Below, in pieces: positions 54,334 to 64,000 of a stretch of 64,000 bases of DNA. The notes beneath the pieces were generated by a model. It was not told the DNA's origin, did not search any database, and worked only from the letters and a program-made list of their open reading frames with translations. Source of the DNA: Athripsodes cinereus (lineage: Eukaryota; Arthropoda; Insecta; Trichoptera; Leptoceridae); contig OX388309.1 in assembly GCA_947579605.1 (NCBI GenBank), positions 16,934,713 to 16,998,712 of the forward strand. Direction: 5' to 3'. The position numbers were made by a program, and so were the translations under genes. Each line of letters opens with the position of its first letter. The stretch's first letter is position 1.

Positions 54334-55507
54334 CTTGTGTGTTCACATTGTGAAAAGACATTTTAAACATATTTGATATCAACAAAAACACTTTACTTTT
54401 CACCATTGGTTTAATAAGAGTGCTCGAGCAAATCAATGATGAAAAGTAAAGGATTTTTGTTGATATCAAAATATGCTCGAGTAGTTTTACTTTATGATGC
54501 TAAGAACTTTGTTCGCTAATAAGCTAAGACACTGAACACGAAATAAAAACTACATCGACTGCTAAGTATTCACTTTGTTGATAGCTAAATCGCACCGTAT
54601 TTTTTATAAATTGCATATAATTAAGTAGATGCATCTTAGATTATATAAAAATTATTGTAAATTTGGCATGATTTGGCAATAATATTCGCTAAAAATGAAA
54701 CTAGGAGAAGTGTGGGCTACCCTTCATTTCCTGGTGAAATTTAGACACATCACATTACATTTTACTGTATTTACAAATATCAATCATATTAGAAGGATTA
54801 CCTAAGTGAAGTCATACAGGTGCCTGCGTGTATAACAACCACAACTATACTGTATAACCTGACACGGTCAACAGAAACAGGCAGCGGACACGACGATGTG
54901 ATTCTTTTCAGATGCATACTTTATAGATAATATTACCTACTATTTTAGTATGTTACAGCCATACAACACGCCCATTCATCCGTTTGTTTGTGCATAACTG
55001 TCTAAAGTGAATACAAATTGTTAGGAACATTGAAACTAAACAAAACCAATAACTTTAAGAAATATGTTTTTGCTCAATTTACCTGTTCTAGTACGCACAA
55101 ATCGAAGTAAATTCCTCAAGTGACAAATCTTCTAAATATAGCACAAATCACGACTCACACACTTAAAAACACATTCATAGAGGGCACTGTCAGCAGAATT
55201 ACAATGATTTTTAAGACACAACACTCACAATCGTGAAATTACTACACAGCCTGCTCAATTTTATAAAAATATAAATGCGAACAGACAACACGCGCCACCC
55301 CTCACCAAATTTCCAATATAACTGAATAATGTTGCCAACAGATTTACATTTTGTACATCGACATGTTGGCAGTATTGCCAACATGCCCATTCCATTGAAG
55401 GCGGGTTTACACTATCAAAGTATACAACCAAGCGTACTTGTACAAGTAGATTGAATCATACTTCATAGTACACTTGGATGTCGGTTTACACTACAAGTTT
55501 AATTTCC
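54334..55507. other. no recognisable gene
   Basis: An imperfect inverted pair TGATATCAACAAAAACACTT TACTTTTCACC / GATGAAAAGTAAAGGATTTT TGTTGATATCAA at 54373-54467 suggests a small hairpin element. Otherwise unremarkable. Confidence 0.45.
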
Positions 55508-55515
55508 CATCCAAG

Positions 55516-55951
55516 CAGCGTTGCCAGACATACGATAATTACCGTATTTGTACGGTAATTTCATTCCTCTTACGGCAATAATTTTAACAAATTACCGTAC
55601 TACTAACACGTGTTCGGTATTGACATAAACAATCATTAGTACAAATACCCGTTACATTCTAAATAAAGGTACTGCGTGAGAAAATATTCATTAAGAAAAC
55701 TGAGGAATTTTTGAAATATTCCAAATTCCTATACCATTTCGAAAATTTGGCGACGGGTTGGGGGGGGTAATCATACTCGTTACATTTTGAAAAGGTACTG
55801 TTGTATTTCCGATGTGTGTCGGTAATTTTACGGTATTTTTTTCACCGAAGTAAGATAATTTTGGCATGACCACACTAAAGATATTTTGTGGCCACAATAT
55901 ACAGTATCTAGTGTGGCCATGTAATTTTGGCAACACAATCTGGCAACCCTG
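55516..55951. mobile_element. hAT element (TSD CATCCAAG/CATCCAAT)
   Basis: CAGCGTTGCCAGA at the left and TCTGGCAACCCTG at the right are inverted. CATCCAAG (55508-55515) and CATCCAAT (55952-55959) flank it. TTACCGTA/TACGGTAA words recur in the interior. It shares the CCTATACCATTTCGAAAATT TGG module with 53891-54325. Confidence 0.8.
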
Positions 55952-55973
55952 CATCCAATTGGCATTCATTTCT

Positions 55974-57008
55974 AGTCATGGGTAACAGATCACTTTGAGG
56001 CGACCCGACCCGTTCGGGTCCACTGATAGCAGTGAGCCGAACATATGATTCGGGTCACGGGTCTTTCCGGTTACAACCCAGATCTTTGTCTTTAGCTCGG
56101 ACCCGTTTCCGCTGTAGGTACATACACGGGTCACGGGTCTTTCCGGTTGCAGCATATACCTGTGTCTACGGGTCGGAGCTGTTTCCGGTGTTGATAGCTT
56201 ATTGTCTATGATCCACTATGTCTTTCATACGGTATGGAGACTTTTACACTTAATATCTGAACGGAGTACTCAATAATTATAAGAATAATAATAATGACAT
56301 TTATTGGCCATAAAATATTTATTTATTTACATAACAAACAGCTGTATCAGCCTTTACAAATAATACAAATTAAAAAAAAAACAGTCAAGAGAAATAATGC
56401 ATAAACAAAGAAAAACAATATAAATAAAGGAAAAAAAACAACATACTACCAATTAATTTCAATTAGGAAAATACTTTTTATTGTGAACTGTGCAAAGGTT
56501 TAGTTGAAATAAATAGTGGATAAGCTATTGATTAAAGGTAAACATTTTATATGAAAAAGTATTGGTTTCATAAAATGTTTCGCCATGATATTTTTTTGTG
56601 AAATATTTTGTGTTTGTGTATTGTAGTATTATTTTGTGAAAAATGTTTTTAGAGACTAGCAAAACTTTGCGATACTTTCCAGCAATAAAACACAATATAT
56701 TATTAGAATACGGATTTGTATGTATGGGAAGCGGCGTGATGGTATGTATGTATGGGTAAGTACAAACGGTCATTCTATTCAATTTGTGAACAAAACATAC
56801 AGAACTTACGTGTCATCCGCTTAAACGGATCCTACATGTCATCGTCTCAAACAGATCTTTCGGGTCATCGGGTCCTCACAGATCCAACGGGTCTCCGCTC
56901 AAACAGATCATTAGGACCCGTAAGATCCGTAGGTGATCTGTAGACCCGCGGGTCAATTTGGAAGGACCCGAACATTTGACTCGGGTCGGATCTGTGTTAC
57001 ACATGACT
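55974..57008. mobile_element. inverted-terminus element with GGGTC/GACCC subterminal repeats
   Basis: TAGTCATGGGTAACAGATC near 55973 and inverted GATCTGTGTTACACATGACTA near 57005. The first ~230 bp and last ~190 bp are packed with CGGGTC, GACCCG and GATCC words. The ~1.03-kb interior has no transposase but has a non-LTR-like AT tract (56280-56420). No unambiguous target duplication. Confidence 0.6.
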
Positions 57009-58194
57009 ATAATCATTTCTCGCGTAATCAAGATTACTTTCGAGCCTGTCCGCACTGCGATTTTTCATCGCGCGAATTTTTTTCCGCAATTCTGTAACAC
57101 ATTGAATCTTATGAGAGTGTCCGCACTTGCAATTAAAAAATCTTGCGGAAAAAAAATCTGTGATTTCATGCAAATTTGGTGCGAATAATTTCCGCGCGAA
57201 TATTTTGCATTGTATGCAGTAGGTATGGCTATGTCTGCACTGCGAATAAAAATCGCAAATTTTGCTCAACTCAGTCGTGCGCCGGCACTCAAGATAAGAT
57301 GTCTCGTGCATTGTCTCCCGATCGGGTCATAGAAAATGAGGACGACATTGAAATTGAGAAATTAATGACAATAAACACATGAGATCTCCCGGATAAGTTT
57401 GATCAAAATACTTCACTTATTTCAGAGGCATTAACTATGTAGCAATTTATTAAAAAATATATTTAAACTTGAATTTCCATCCTTATTTGTTACATGAAAT
57501 TCATGTAAAAATAAACAGAAATTCAAGTTATTTTTTTTTAATGACAAAAATACTTCGATAGAACATTGAATTGAACATCGGTGAGATTGTGGGACGAAAT
57601 ATGTGAAGATTTATATTGGGAACAAATTCTTTATTAATTTTTAATTTATTTTTTTAGTAATAATTATATTTCCAAAGTACACAATACAATTATTTTCAAT
57701 AAGCGATAAAAAACAATCATAATAATATTCTACCTCCCTATTAGAGATAGGTATCTCGTGTATAGGGAGGGAGTATAGACCAATTAAAATACACTAATTA
57801 ATTATTATATACTTATATAATTCATTGTTAATTTTTCTTGGTCTGTGTGTAGGTGTAGGGTAGATGTTTATTTATATTTATTCATATTGTCATGAACTAG
57901 GTGTAAGGGGTGATGGCCTATAACACCCAGCCGACCCAAATGTCAACCTCACCTGCCCGTGGTACACCCTGCTAGATAACATACGAGGCTCTGGCGACCG
58001 AAAATTGGCGGAATAACCATAACACTCGAAACAGAACTAAATACTCTGTAAGGGATTCACAACCCATCCCTAGGATTTCCCTATCAGGTTTTTGTGTGTC
58101 AGATGGCAATCGGCACTCAAATAATAAATCCGAAACAACAGCCAAACAAAAAAAAAAAAATCCTAGTCCAAATGAAAAAGTCAATGAAAGAGAA

Positions 58195-58380
58195 AGTTTT
58201 AAATATTAGGGCGTCCCCCCCAAGCGACGAACAGGTGAAAATTTTAAGTATTAGGGCGTCCCCCCGAAGCGACGAACAGAAGAAAGTTTTAAATATTAGG
58301 GCGTCCCCCCAAAGCGACGAACAAAAACAATGGCGAAACAATCAGCACAAAGCTAGGGCGTACCCCCAAAGCGACGATGG
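58195..58380 (+). repeat. in-frame 45-bp minisatellite in the ORF N-terminus
   Basis: TTAGGGCGTCCCCCCAAGCG ACGAACAG recurs at 58207, 58252 and 58297, with a fourth diverged copy near 58352. The 45-bp spacing keeps 15 codons per unit, giving VLNIRASPPSDEQ-like repeats. Confidence 0.85.
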
Positions 58381-58746
58381 GCAATATCTTAGGATTGCTA
58401 CGTGGAACGTAGGCTCTCTAACAGGACGAAGTGCTGAACTTAGTGAAGTACTGAAACGACGAAACATAAACATATGTTGCATTCAGGAAACAAAATGGAA
58501 AGTCGAGAAATATTGGAAATGACTACAAGTTGGTGTACCATGGTGAGAACACAAAGAGAAACGGAGTGGGCATTGTCTTGGATAAGAATATGCAAGAAAG
58601 AATTGTGCATGTCGAAAGAAAGAGTGAACGAATGATGGCGGTCAAACTGGCCATGAGTGGACAAACATGTATGAATATTATCTGTGTATACGCCCCACAA
58701 ATTGGTTGCACCAAGGAAGAGAAGGAAGGATTTTGGAGTGACTGGA

Positions 58747-58948
58747 CCAAGTAACCAACGATACTGCATAGAGAAGAAGGCATTTTCCCATTTCTTCCCT
58801 TCCCTTTTTGCACCAACATTTTTGGTGTGTGGCCACTAAATCTAGAGTGCTCCCTCGGGGCAGCATTTCTCGCTTTAATGCGACCTTAAATCCTGTTTGT
58901 GCACGTGTGTGTGGCGGGCGCTGCCCTTTAAAAAAAAAAAAAAAAAAA
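58747..58948 (+). mobile_element. poly(A)-tailed retroposed insert in the RTE endonuclease
   Basis: About 200 bp ending in A(19) after GGGCGCTGCCCTTT, flanked by GTGACTGGA (58738-58746) and GTGACCTGGA (58949-58958), a target duplication with a one-base difference. It disrupts the frame between FWSD and LDELMQ. It contains GAGTGCTCCCTCGGGGCAGC and a pyrimidine run. Probably a SINE or the 3' end of a poly(A)-type LINE. Confidence 0.75.
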
Positions 58949-61716
58949 GTGACCTGGATGAACTGATGCAGTCTATGCCGCAAGATGAATCAAAGCTAGT
59001 GGCAGGAGATTTTAACGGTCATGTTGGTGAAAAATCTTCCATGTACAGTGTAAACCATGGGGGCTTTGGTTTGGGCAATGAAAACTCACAAGGTGTGGAT
59101 GCTATGCAGTTTGCTTCAGTTTATGACCTGGCTATAATAAATACATTTTTCAAGAAACGCAAGGAACATTTAATAACTTATAAAAGTGGGGGAGCTAGTA
59201 CACAAGTGGATTACGTAATGGCAGATAGACGAAGTCTGAAGTACTTTAAAAACTGCAAGACTATTCCTGGAGAATGCCTTACATCACAGCATCGACTACT
59301 TGTGTCAAAATTGAAATTGGTAAAGAGTTTAACATCCCCGAGGGAAAGGGTAATAAGGATTCGCTGGCATAAGTTAAAGCAGAGTGAAGGAGATGAGCTG
59401 TGCACAGAAATGAAGCGATATATGGCAAAGGACACATCCGAAACTGTGAATGATATGTGGAATGGTTTCGAGGAAACATGTATTGGTCTTGCAAAAAGAT
59501 GTTTAGGAGTGTCAAAAGGTCCTATCTCGAACAACAGAGAAACTCACTGGTGGAATGAGGAAGTGAAGGAGAAACTCGCTCTGAAAAAACAATTATACAA
59601 ACAATGGCAAAGGACACAAAACGAGGAAGACAAACAGACATATAAACTGGCAAAAAAGGAAGCAAAGAAATCTGTAGCTCAAGCAAGGGCTAGTTCCAAC
59701 GAAGCCTTTTATGAAGAACTGGAGGATGCCAAACATAGCACCGAAATATATAAAATAGCTAAATACCGGAACATGGCCACACAAGACATTAGAAACCCAA
59801 AGTATATAAAGAACAAAGAAAAACAAATACTCACTGACTATAAGGATATAATGGAGAGATGGAGAGAGTACTATAGCGAATTGTTAAATGAAGGTTATCC
59901 TGTCACACGTAACACAAATGAGAGAATAGCTGAGGGACCAATAGAGAATGTCACGGAAGCGGAGGTAAGAACTGCAATTGCACAAATGGCAAATAAAAAG
60001 GCAACAGGACCGGATGAAATACCAGCAGAACTGTGGAAAAGGTTAGATGAAGAGGGAGTGAGTTTCCTAACAGGATTACTGAACAAAATAATAATAGGCC
60101 AGAAAATCCCAGATGCTTGGAGACAGAGTTACCTAATCCCATTCTATAAAAACAAAGGTGACTCACAGCTGTGTGAAAACTACAGAGCAATAAAGCTAAT
60201 AACACACACATTCAAGATTTGGGAAAGAGTAGTAAACAAAAGACTTCAGGATCTCACAAGAGTGACAGAGAACCAATGTGGATTTGTGAGGGGAAAATCT
60301 ACCACTGATGCCATACAGACAATTAGAATAATCCTTGAAAAATATCAATAGAAAAAAAATGATCTTCATATGGTATTCATAGATTTAGAGAAGGCTTTTG
60401 ATAGAGTACCACGCAGACTAATATGGGAAGCACTTAGAAAGCAGAATGTCCCTGAATACTATATAGAGCTCTTGAAAGACATGTATTCCAATATTTACAC
60501 GAGTGTTAGAAGTCCAGCTGGAGTGAGTGACCCATTTGAAATCAGTGTTGGTGTCCACCAGGGGTCGGCATTGAGTCCTCTACTGTTTAATCTGGTTATG
60601 GACTACATAACTGCAGATATACAAAAACCAGCCCCATGGAGTATGCTGTATGCTGATGATGTGGTCTTGATGGATGAGACACCTGAGGGGTTGCAGTGTG
60701 TTATGAATAGATGGCAAGAAGCTTTAGAAACGAATGGTCTGAAAATCAGCAGAACAAAGACTTAGTACATGCCATGTTACTTTTCTGGGCAACGACCAAC
60801 TGAGCCACACATTATGCATGTTCAGAATGAGCCAGTGCCTACAGTCGAATCTTTCAGATACCTCGGCACAATATTGTCCGCAAAGGGTGGTATTGACGAT
60901 GACATTGCACAGCGCTCAAAGCTTGGATGGATGAAATGGAGATCTGTTTCTGGTGTACTGTGTGACAAGAAAATGCCAATAAAAATTAAGGGTCAGGTGT
61001 ACAAAACTGTGGTCAGACCAACCATGACTTATTCTTCTGAATTTTGGGCCCTAAAACATAATCACGCCCAGACACTACACACCAATGAAATGAAAATGCT
61101 CAGATGGGCTGGTGGTGTAACAAGGATGGATAGGGTGAGAAATGTCCATATCCGTGGTAGTTTCAAAGTCGCTCCCATCGGTGAAAAAATAACCGAAAAC
61201 CGATTAAGATGGTACGGGCACATCTTGAGACTACCACAAGATAATATGATTAAAAAGACGACTGACGTGCAAGTAGGACCCAGAAGACCAGGCAGACCAG
61301 TGACCACCTGGATGTCCACAATTGCCAGGGATATGAAGGAGGCAAAGTTGCGCGCGGAGGATGCAGGGGACCGCAAAACTTGGAAGATGAGGACTAGGAG
61401 AGCCGACCCCAAGTAAATGGGATAAAGGCGAGGGCGAAGAAGAAGATATTGTCATGAACTAGACCCTTTCGATGAATGATAATAATATTAGAATATTATT
61501 CTGCAAAATACTGTCATCTTTTGATACGTCTGTTATGCCGCCGCCGAAGTATCAATTGAAATTTTTCTGGTATCCATATGTTAGACATTCGTCTCAGCCG
61601 GAAACTGCATAGAAATGACAAAAATCGCGCAATTTAAAAATCGTGAAATTTTGATGACGGAATTTAATTCGCGCGAATTTTATTCGCGCGGAGAAAAATC
61701 GCAGTGCGGACAAGGC

Positions 61717-62280
61717 CTTAAGTGTTTTACGATTTTTTGGCTCTAAGCCAGAAAGGACTTAAGACTTTATGGATTTTCTTTTCCTGTTAAACCACAATAG
61801 ATAGAGATTTTAAGTCATTAAGGAGATTAAAGTTTTATTTAAAACAACAACTTACTTGCTACATTTCTATCTAATGACAAATTAATCTCTTTTCAATTAA
61901 TGTGAAGTATTATACTATTTTCTTTGCACTCATCACCTATATTCGACTCGAAATTATCCAACCTGTATAATTGTTAAAACCAGATGCCACTTTCAGTTAT
62001 GAAGAATAATATTTGAACCCGAACTGATCTTTGTTAAAAAAAAAACGCCATCAGTAATCCTATATTGTGGATGTGTCATTTTGTTTATGAGTAGAATGGC
62101 GCCCCTTAATGCTCAAAGGGCGCCAAAATCGTGTTTGCTAACTGTTTAGTAATGAAGATATTTGTGGAGCTCCAAAATTCAATCTGGTAAACGTATATGG
62201 GATACATTTGTTTACATCAAAATAAAATAAAAAAATAGTTTTAATACTCATTTTGGCGCCCCCTAATGCGGCGCCCGGGG
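61717..62280. other. no gene recognised
   Basis: AT-rich, with the repeated GGCGCCCC/GGGCGCC words at 62098-62130 and 62254-62280, which may be subterminal repeats of the element that ends at 62321. Confidence 0.4.
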
Positions 62281-62321
62281 ACATATGTCCCCCCCTGCCC
62301 CCCCCTAGCTACGCCACTGAC
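62254..62321. repeat. right end of a CAGTGGCGTAGCTAGGGGG-type element
   Basis: CCCCCCCTAGCTACGCCACTG at 62300-62321 is the inverted form of a very common terminal motif of hAT-like insect elements. The left end was not located. Confidence 0.5.
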
Positions 62322-62660
62322 CAAATCAATTGTTGGGTGTAATAATTTGGTTCAGGAATTTCCTCTGTATCACAAAATATATCATTAGGCAATCTTAGTG
62401 GATTTCCATATAGCATCTCTGAAATAGAATAATCTGTATCATCTCTTATAATAGTTCTTAAACCTAATAATATAGTTGATAACGATTGAGTCCATGGAAT
62501 AGGATGATGTGTTTTAAAACTATTCTTTAGTGTACGATGAAATCTTTCGATTATTCCATTCGTCTGTGGATGGTAAGGAGAAGAAATAGAGTGTTTTGTG
62601 CATAGAGTAAGTAATAATAAAGAGATGACATAAGCCCAAAATCCCATTCCATTCTAATTG
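62309..62660 (-). pseudogene. Gypsy integrase fragment
   Basis: Minus frame: SISSPYHPQTNGIIERFHRT, LKNSFKTH, WTQSLSTILLGLRTI, DYSISEMLYGNPLRLPNDIF. This is the YHPQ.NG.IER.HR.LK (the catalytic Glu region) and LLGLR / E..YG..LRLP end of a retrotransposon integrase, ~110 residues. The two upstream catalytic Asp and everything else are missing. Different lineage from the 34-41 kb element (NGIIERFHR versus NPVERKNR). Confidence 0.85.
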
Positions 62661-63256
62661 AGAATTTCTAAGAATTGAAGTTAGCTACAGGACGATTCAT
62701 AGTGATGTTAATACAATTTACAATCATCGATGTTTTTAACATAATCGACGCCACTATCCTACTTGCAATGTTTTCATATAATTTGCTGGTTTATTAATTG
62801 TAATTGATTTGTCTGTGTATTGTCATTTGTGTTATAACTGTTTGTTTGTGAAATAAAATAAAAAAAATAAAATAATAATGTTTCGTTCCATTTTTTCTTA
62901 CCTTCTTTATTTTTAATACTTGCATTGTATACCTGGCGGGGTAGGCATAGAGGATGAAAATACTTACTTATCAGACCATGACATACACGAAATAATGTTA
63001 ATAAATTAGAGTAGGGATATATTTAATAGGAATCCAGTCCTCTATACTTAAGTTGTTAATAGATTTGATCTAAATAGCACTTTTTTGGTTAAATCTTTAC
63101 AGGTACCTACGTTCACAAAATAGGCATTAGAATGGGTTTCATTTTTTTATAATACATATTTTTAGTGTTGGACATAAGCTTCTTTAAAACTTTTCCAATA
63201 TACTGTAGTATGGAAAAATCATGCAAAAGTAATGTTAATTTATTTAAATCATTTGG
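62660..63256. other. non-coding, with non-LTR tail
   Basis: 62760-62880 ends GTGAAATAAAATAAAAAAA (plus-strand AATAAA tail), probably a LINE 3' end. No gene. Confidence 0.4.
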
Positions 63257-63329
63257 AAAGTTTTAAATTAAATGTTAACAAGTTTCAAGTGGAAGCCTTG
63301 AAACTTGTTAACATTTAATTTAAAACTTT
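63257..63329. repeat. perfect 33-bp-arm hairpin
   Basis: 63257-63289 (AAAGTTTTAAATTAAATGTT then AACAAGTTTCAAG) is exactly complementary to 63297-63329, with a 7-base loop TGGAAGC. Confidence 0.92.
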
Positions 63330-63384
63330 AATTTAAAGCTTGCATACATGCATCCATCCATCTAAACATTTGGGTATTAATTGA

Positions 63385-63776
63385 TAGGTAAATCAATATT
63401 CCCCCGCGCTCTCCGTTTTCGTTGCATGTTTACGGCTGCCCTGCTGTGCCCGGATCCGAGAGGTGATGGATCGGTATGGGGGTAGTGGACTGGAATGGAT
63501 GTGGAGGGATGCGCTCTGGATGTACCTTGTCGAGGTGCGGGGGCTCCTGTCTGTTGCCTGCACAGCACGCTGTGCGGGGAACGACAGGTCCAAATGCCAG
63601 AGTTTGGGGGAGTGGGACGCCGGGCAGCAGCAGCGTCAGATAGTACACAACATCAAAGACAACCAACATCTATGTCTACCACTATACTTTAAGGGCAACT
63701 AATATCTATGCCTACTGCGGTGCGGAAAGCAAGGGGAAACTACTGCACTATTTCCCAAGAGAACCATCCAATCAAA
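63385..63776 (+). other. GC-rich leader of a non-LTR element (probable)
   Basis: Base composition rises sharply from the AT-rich flank at 63400. Short overlapping open frames on both strands are not recognisable. Its place directly before the endonuclease-type frame at 63777 suggests a 5' UTR or ORF1 remnant. Confidence 0.4.
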
Positions 63777-64000
63777 ATGTCAGGAAACAATAAGGAATAC
63801 AGTTTGTCAGGCAATCCGACTGACGACCGGCGCCCTCGTGGGTCCGGGTCACAGGGTGTGAAATGGACTACCGGCCACGATCGGGTGGATGACCAGGCTC
63901 GGCGTGGAAACTATGATACTGGAACTTTTGAGCATACATCATTTAGGAAAGCTTTTAAAGTGGGCACATGGAATGTCCGAGGTCTCCTTCATCCTGGAAA
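63777..64000 (+). CDS. non-LTR element endonuclease start, runs off window
   Basis: From ATG 63777 an open frame reads MSGNNKEYSLSGNPTDDRRP, RGSGSQGVKWTTGHDRVDDQ, ARRGNYDTGTFEHTSFRKAF, KVGTWNVRGLLHPG and continues beyond 64000 without a stop. KVGTWNVRGLL is the first motif of AP-type endonucleases (TWN binds the metal-coordinating Asn), so this is the 5' coding end of an RTE- or Jockey-type element on the plus strand. About 74 codons are visible. An earlier start cannot be excluded, but ATG at 63777 is the first in this frame that I can support. Confidence 0.65.
   Translation, partial: MSGNNKEYSLSGNPTDDRRPRGSGSQGVKWTTGHDRVDDQARRGNYDTGTFEHTSFRKAFKVGTWNVRGLLHPG

Larger units (their letters stand above)
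58094..61416 (+). pseudogene. endonuclease-reverse transcriptase, RTE-like
   Basis: N-terminal leader with four near-identical RASPxSDEQ-type repeats (58208-58375). AP endonuclease: LRIATWNVGSLTGRS (~58400), CIQETKW, then a frameshift near 58505. It resumes in another frame with DYKLVYHGENTKRNGVGIVL, is cut by the insertion at 58747, and continues SDLDELMQSMPQDESKLVAG, GDFNGHVG, STQVDYVMADRR and TSQHRLLV (usual SDH is SQH here). RT: KKATGPDEIPAELW, ENYRAIKLITHTFKIWERVV, ENQCGFVRGKSTTDAI, then TAG 60349, FIDLEKAFDRVPRRLIWE (first catalytic D), HQGSALSPLLFNLVMDYI, MLYADDVVLMDE (YADD ~60650), then TAG 60763, FRYLGTILS, TYSSEFWAL, EMKMLRWAGGVTRMDRV, NRLRWYGHILRLPQD and RRPGRPVTTWMSTIARD to the natural end TAA at 61414. 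From 58951 to the end the frame is the same apart from the two TAG codons. So damage is one frameshift, one insertion and two nonsense codons. Confidence 0.9.
57901..61445 (+). mobile_element. RTE-like non-LTR retrotransposon, near full length
   Basis: 3545 bp flanked by the 17-bp direct repeat ATATTGTCATGAACTAG (57884-57900 and 61446-61462). The 3' end is GGGCGAAGAAGAAG right after a very short UTR, as in RTE/BovB-type elements. A 5' untranslated part (57901-58093) precedes the coding region. One poly(A)-tailed sequence is inserted at 58747-58948. Confidence 0.92.
57044..61716. mobile_element. inverted-repeat element (GCCTGTCCGCACTGCG), carrying an RTE insertion
   Basis: GCCTGTCCGCACTGCGATTT at 57044 and its inverse ending GGACAAGGC at 61716. 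Further subterminal inverted words CGCGCGAATTTTT occur at both ends. Removing the RTE insertion (57901-61445 and one 17-bp duplication) leaves ~1.1 kb. A short frame near 57300-57382 (MSRALSPDRVIENEDDIEIE then KLMTINT) may be a decayed coding remnant. Superfamily unresolved. Confidence 0.65.

Noticed and set aside
59211..60211. Minus-strand frames within the RTE-like element
   Set aside because: No motif, and opposite a motif-rich coding frame.
61717..62321. Complete hAT element ending at CCACTG 62321
   Set aside because: No matching left end or 8-bp duplication could be found, so only the right end is annotated.
1..64000. tRNA, rRNA or host exon-intron genes
   Set aside because: No cloverleaf with A/B boxes, no rRNA-like stretch and no conserved host protein segment was recognised by eye. 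A tRNA or spliced gene with short exons could still be missed.

Overview
This window looks like repeat-rich, AT-rich insect chromatin. No host gene could be recognised. The mixture of transposon families (hAT, mariner, PIF/Harbinger, R1-like, RTE-like, Jockey/CR1-like, Penelope-like, Gypsy) and the frequent TAGGTACCTAC-type strings would suit a lepidopteran or a hemipteran such as an aphid, but the sequence alone does not settle the order. One 200-base assembly gap (N) lies at 1754-1953.

Layout. 1-9.8 kb: a Penelope-like GIY-YIG endonuclease remnant beside the gap, several perfect hairpins, a 5'-truncated RTE-like retrotransposon (5129-6153) and a complete but internally deleted mariner (8289-9217). 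9.8-17.8 kb: a broken R1-clade element on the minus strand whose endonuclease, reverse transcriptase and C-terminal pieces are still collinear, interrupted by a hAT insertion and a CR1-like tail, followed by Jockey/CR1-like reverse-transcriptase remnants. 19.7-22.8 kb: a ~98-bp satellite array of about 32 units with higher-order structure. 22.8-24.8 kb: a retrotransposon tail, a TATA-flanked inverted-repeat element and a second RTE-like copy. 26.2-28.7 kb: a 2.5-kb element with perfect 36-bp terminal inverted repeats that contains a hammerhead-ribozyme-like motif. 28.7-30.2 kb: two hAT elements, one holding a foldback element made of CCGACA-type units. 30.8-33.3 kb: the longest Jockey/CR1-like reverse transcriptase, with a 39-bp inverted duplication at its 5' end. 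34.06-40.95 kb: a young Gypsy LTR retrotransposon with nearly identical LTRs and a long open gag-pol frame lacking most of the integrase. 41-56 kb: a short three-unit relative of the satellite and many hAT-type elements with 8-bp target duplications, plus a PIF/Harbinger derivative. 56-61.7 kb: GGGTC-repeat element and an inverted-repeat element carrying a near full-length RTE-like retrotransposon with a 17-bp target duplication. 62.3 kb: a Gypsy integrase fragment. 63.4-64.0 kb: the start of another non-LTR element that runs off the window.

The genes do not form a pathway. They are a layered record of insertions. Relative ages can be read from nesting: the Gypsy element is the youngest large insertion, the RTE-like copies are intermediate, and the R1-like, Penelope-like and Jockey/CR1-like remnants are old. 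Exact duplications, inverted repeats, frames and stop codons were read by eye; family names are from motif recognition, without database searches.
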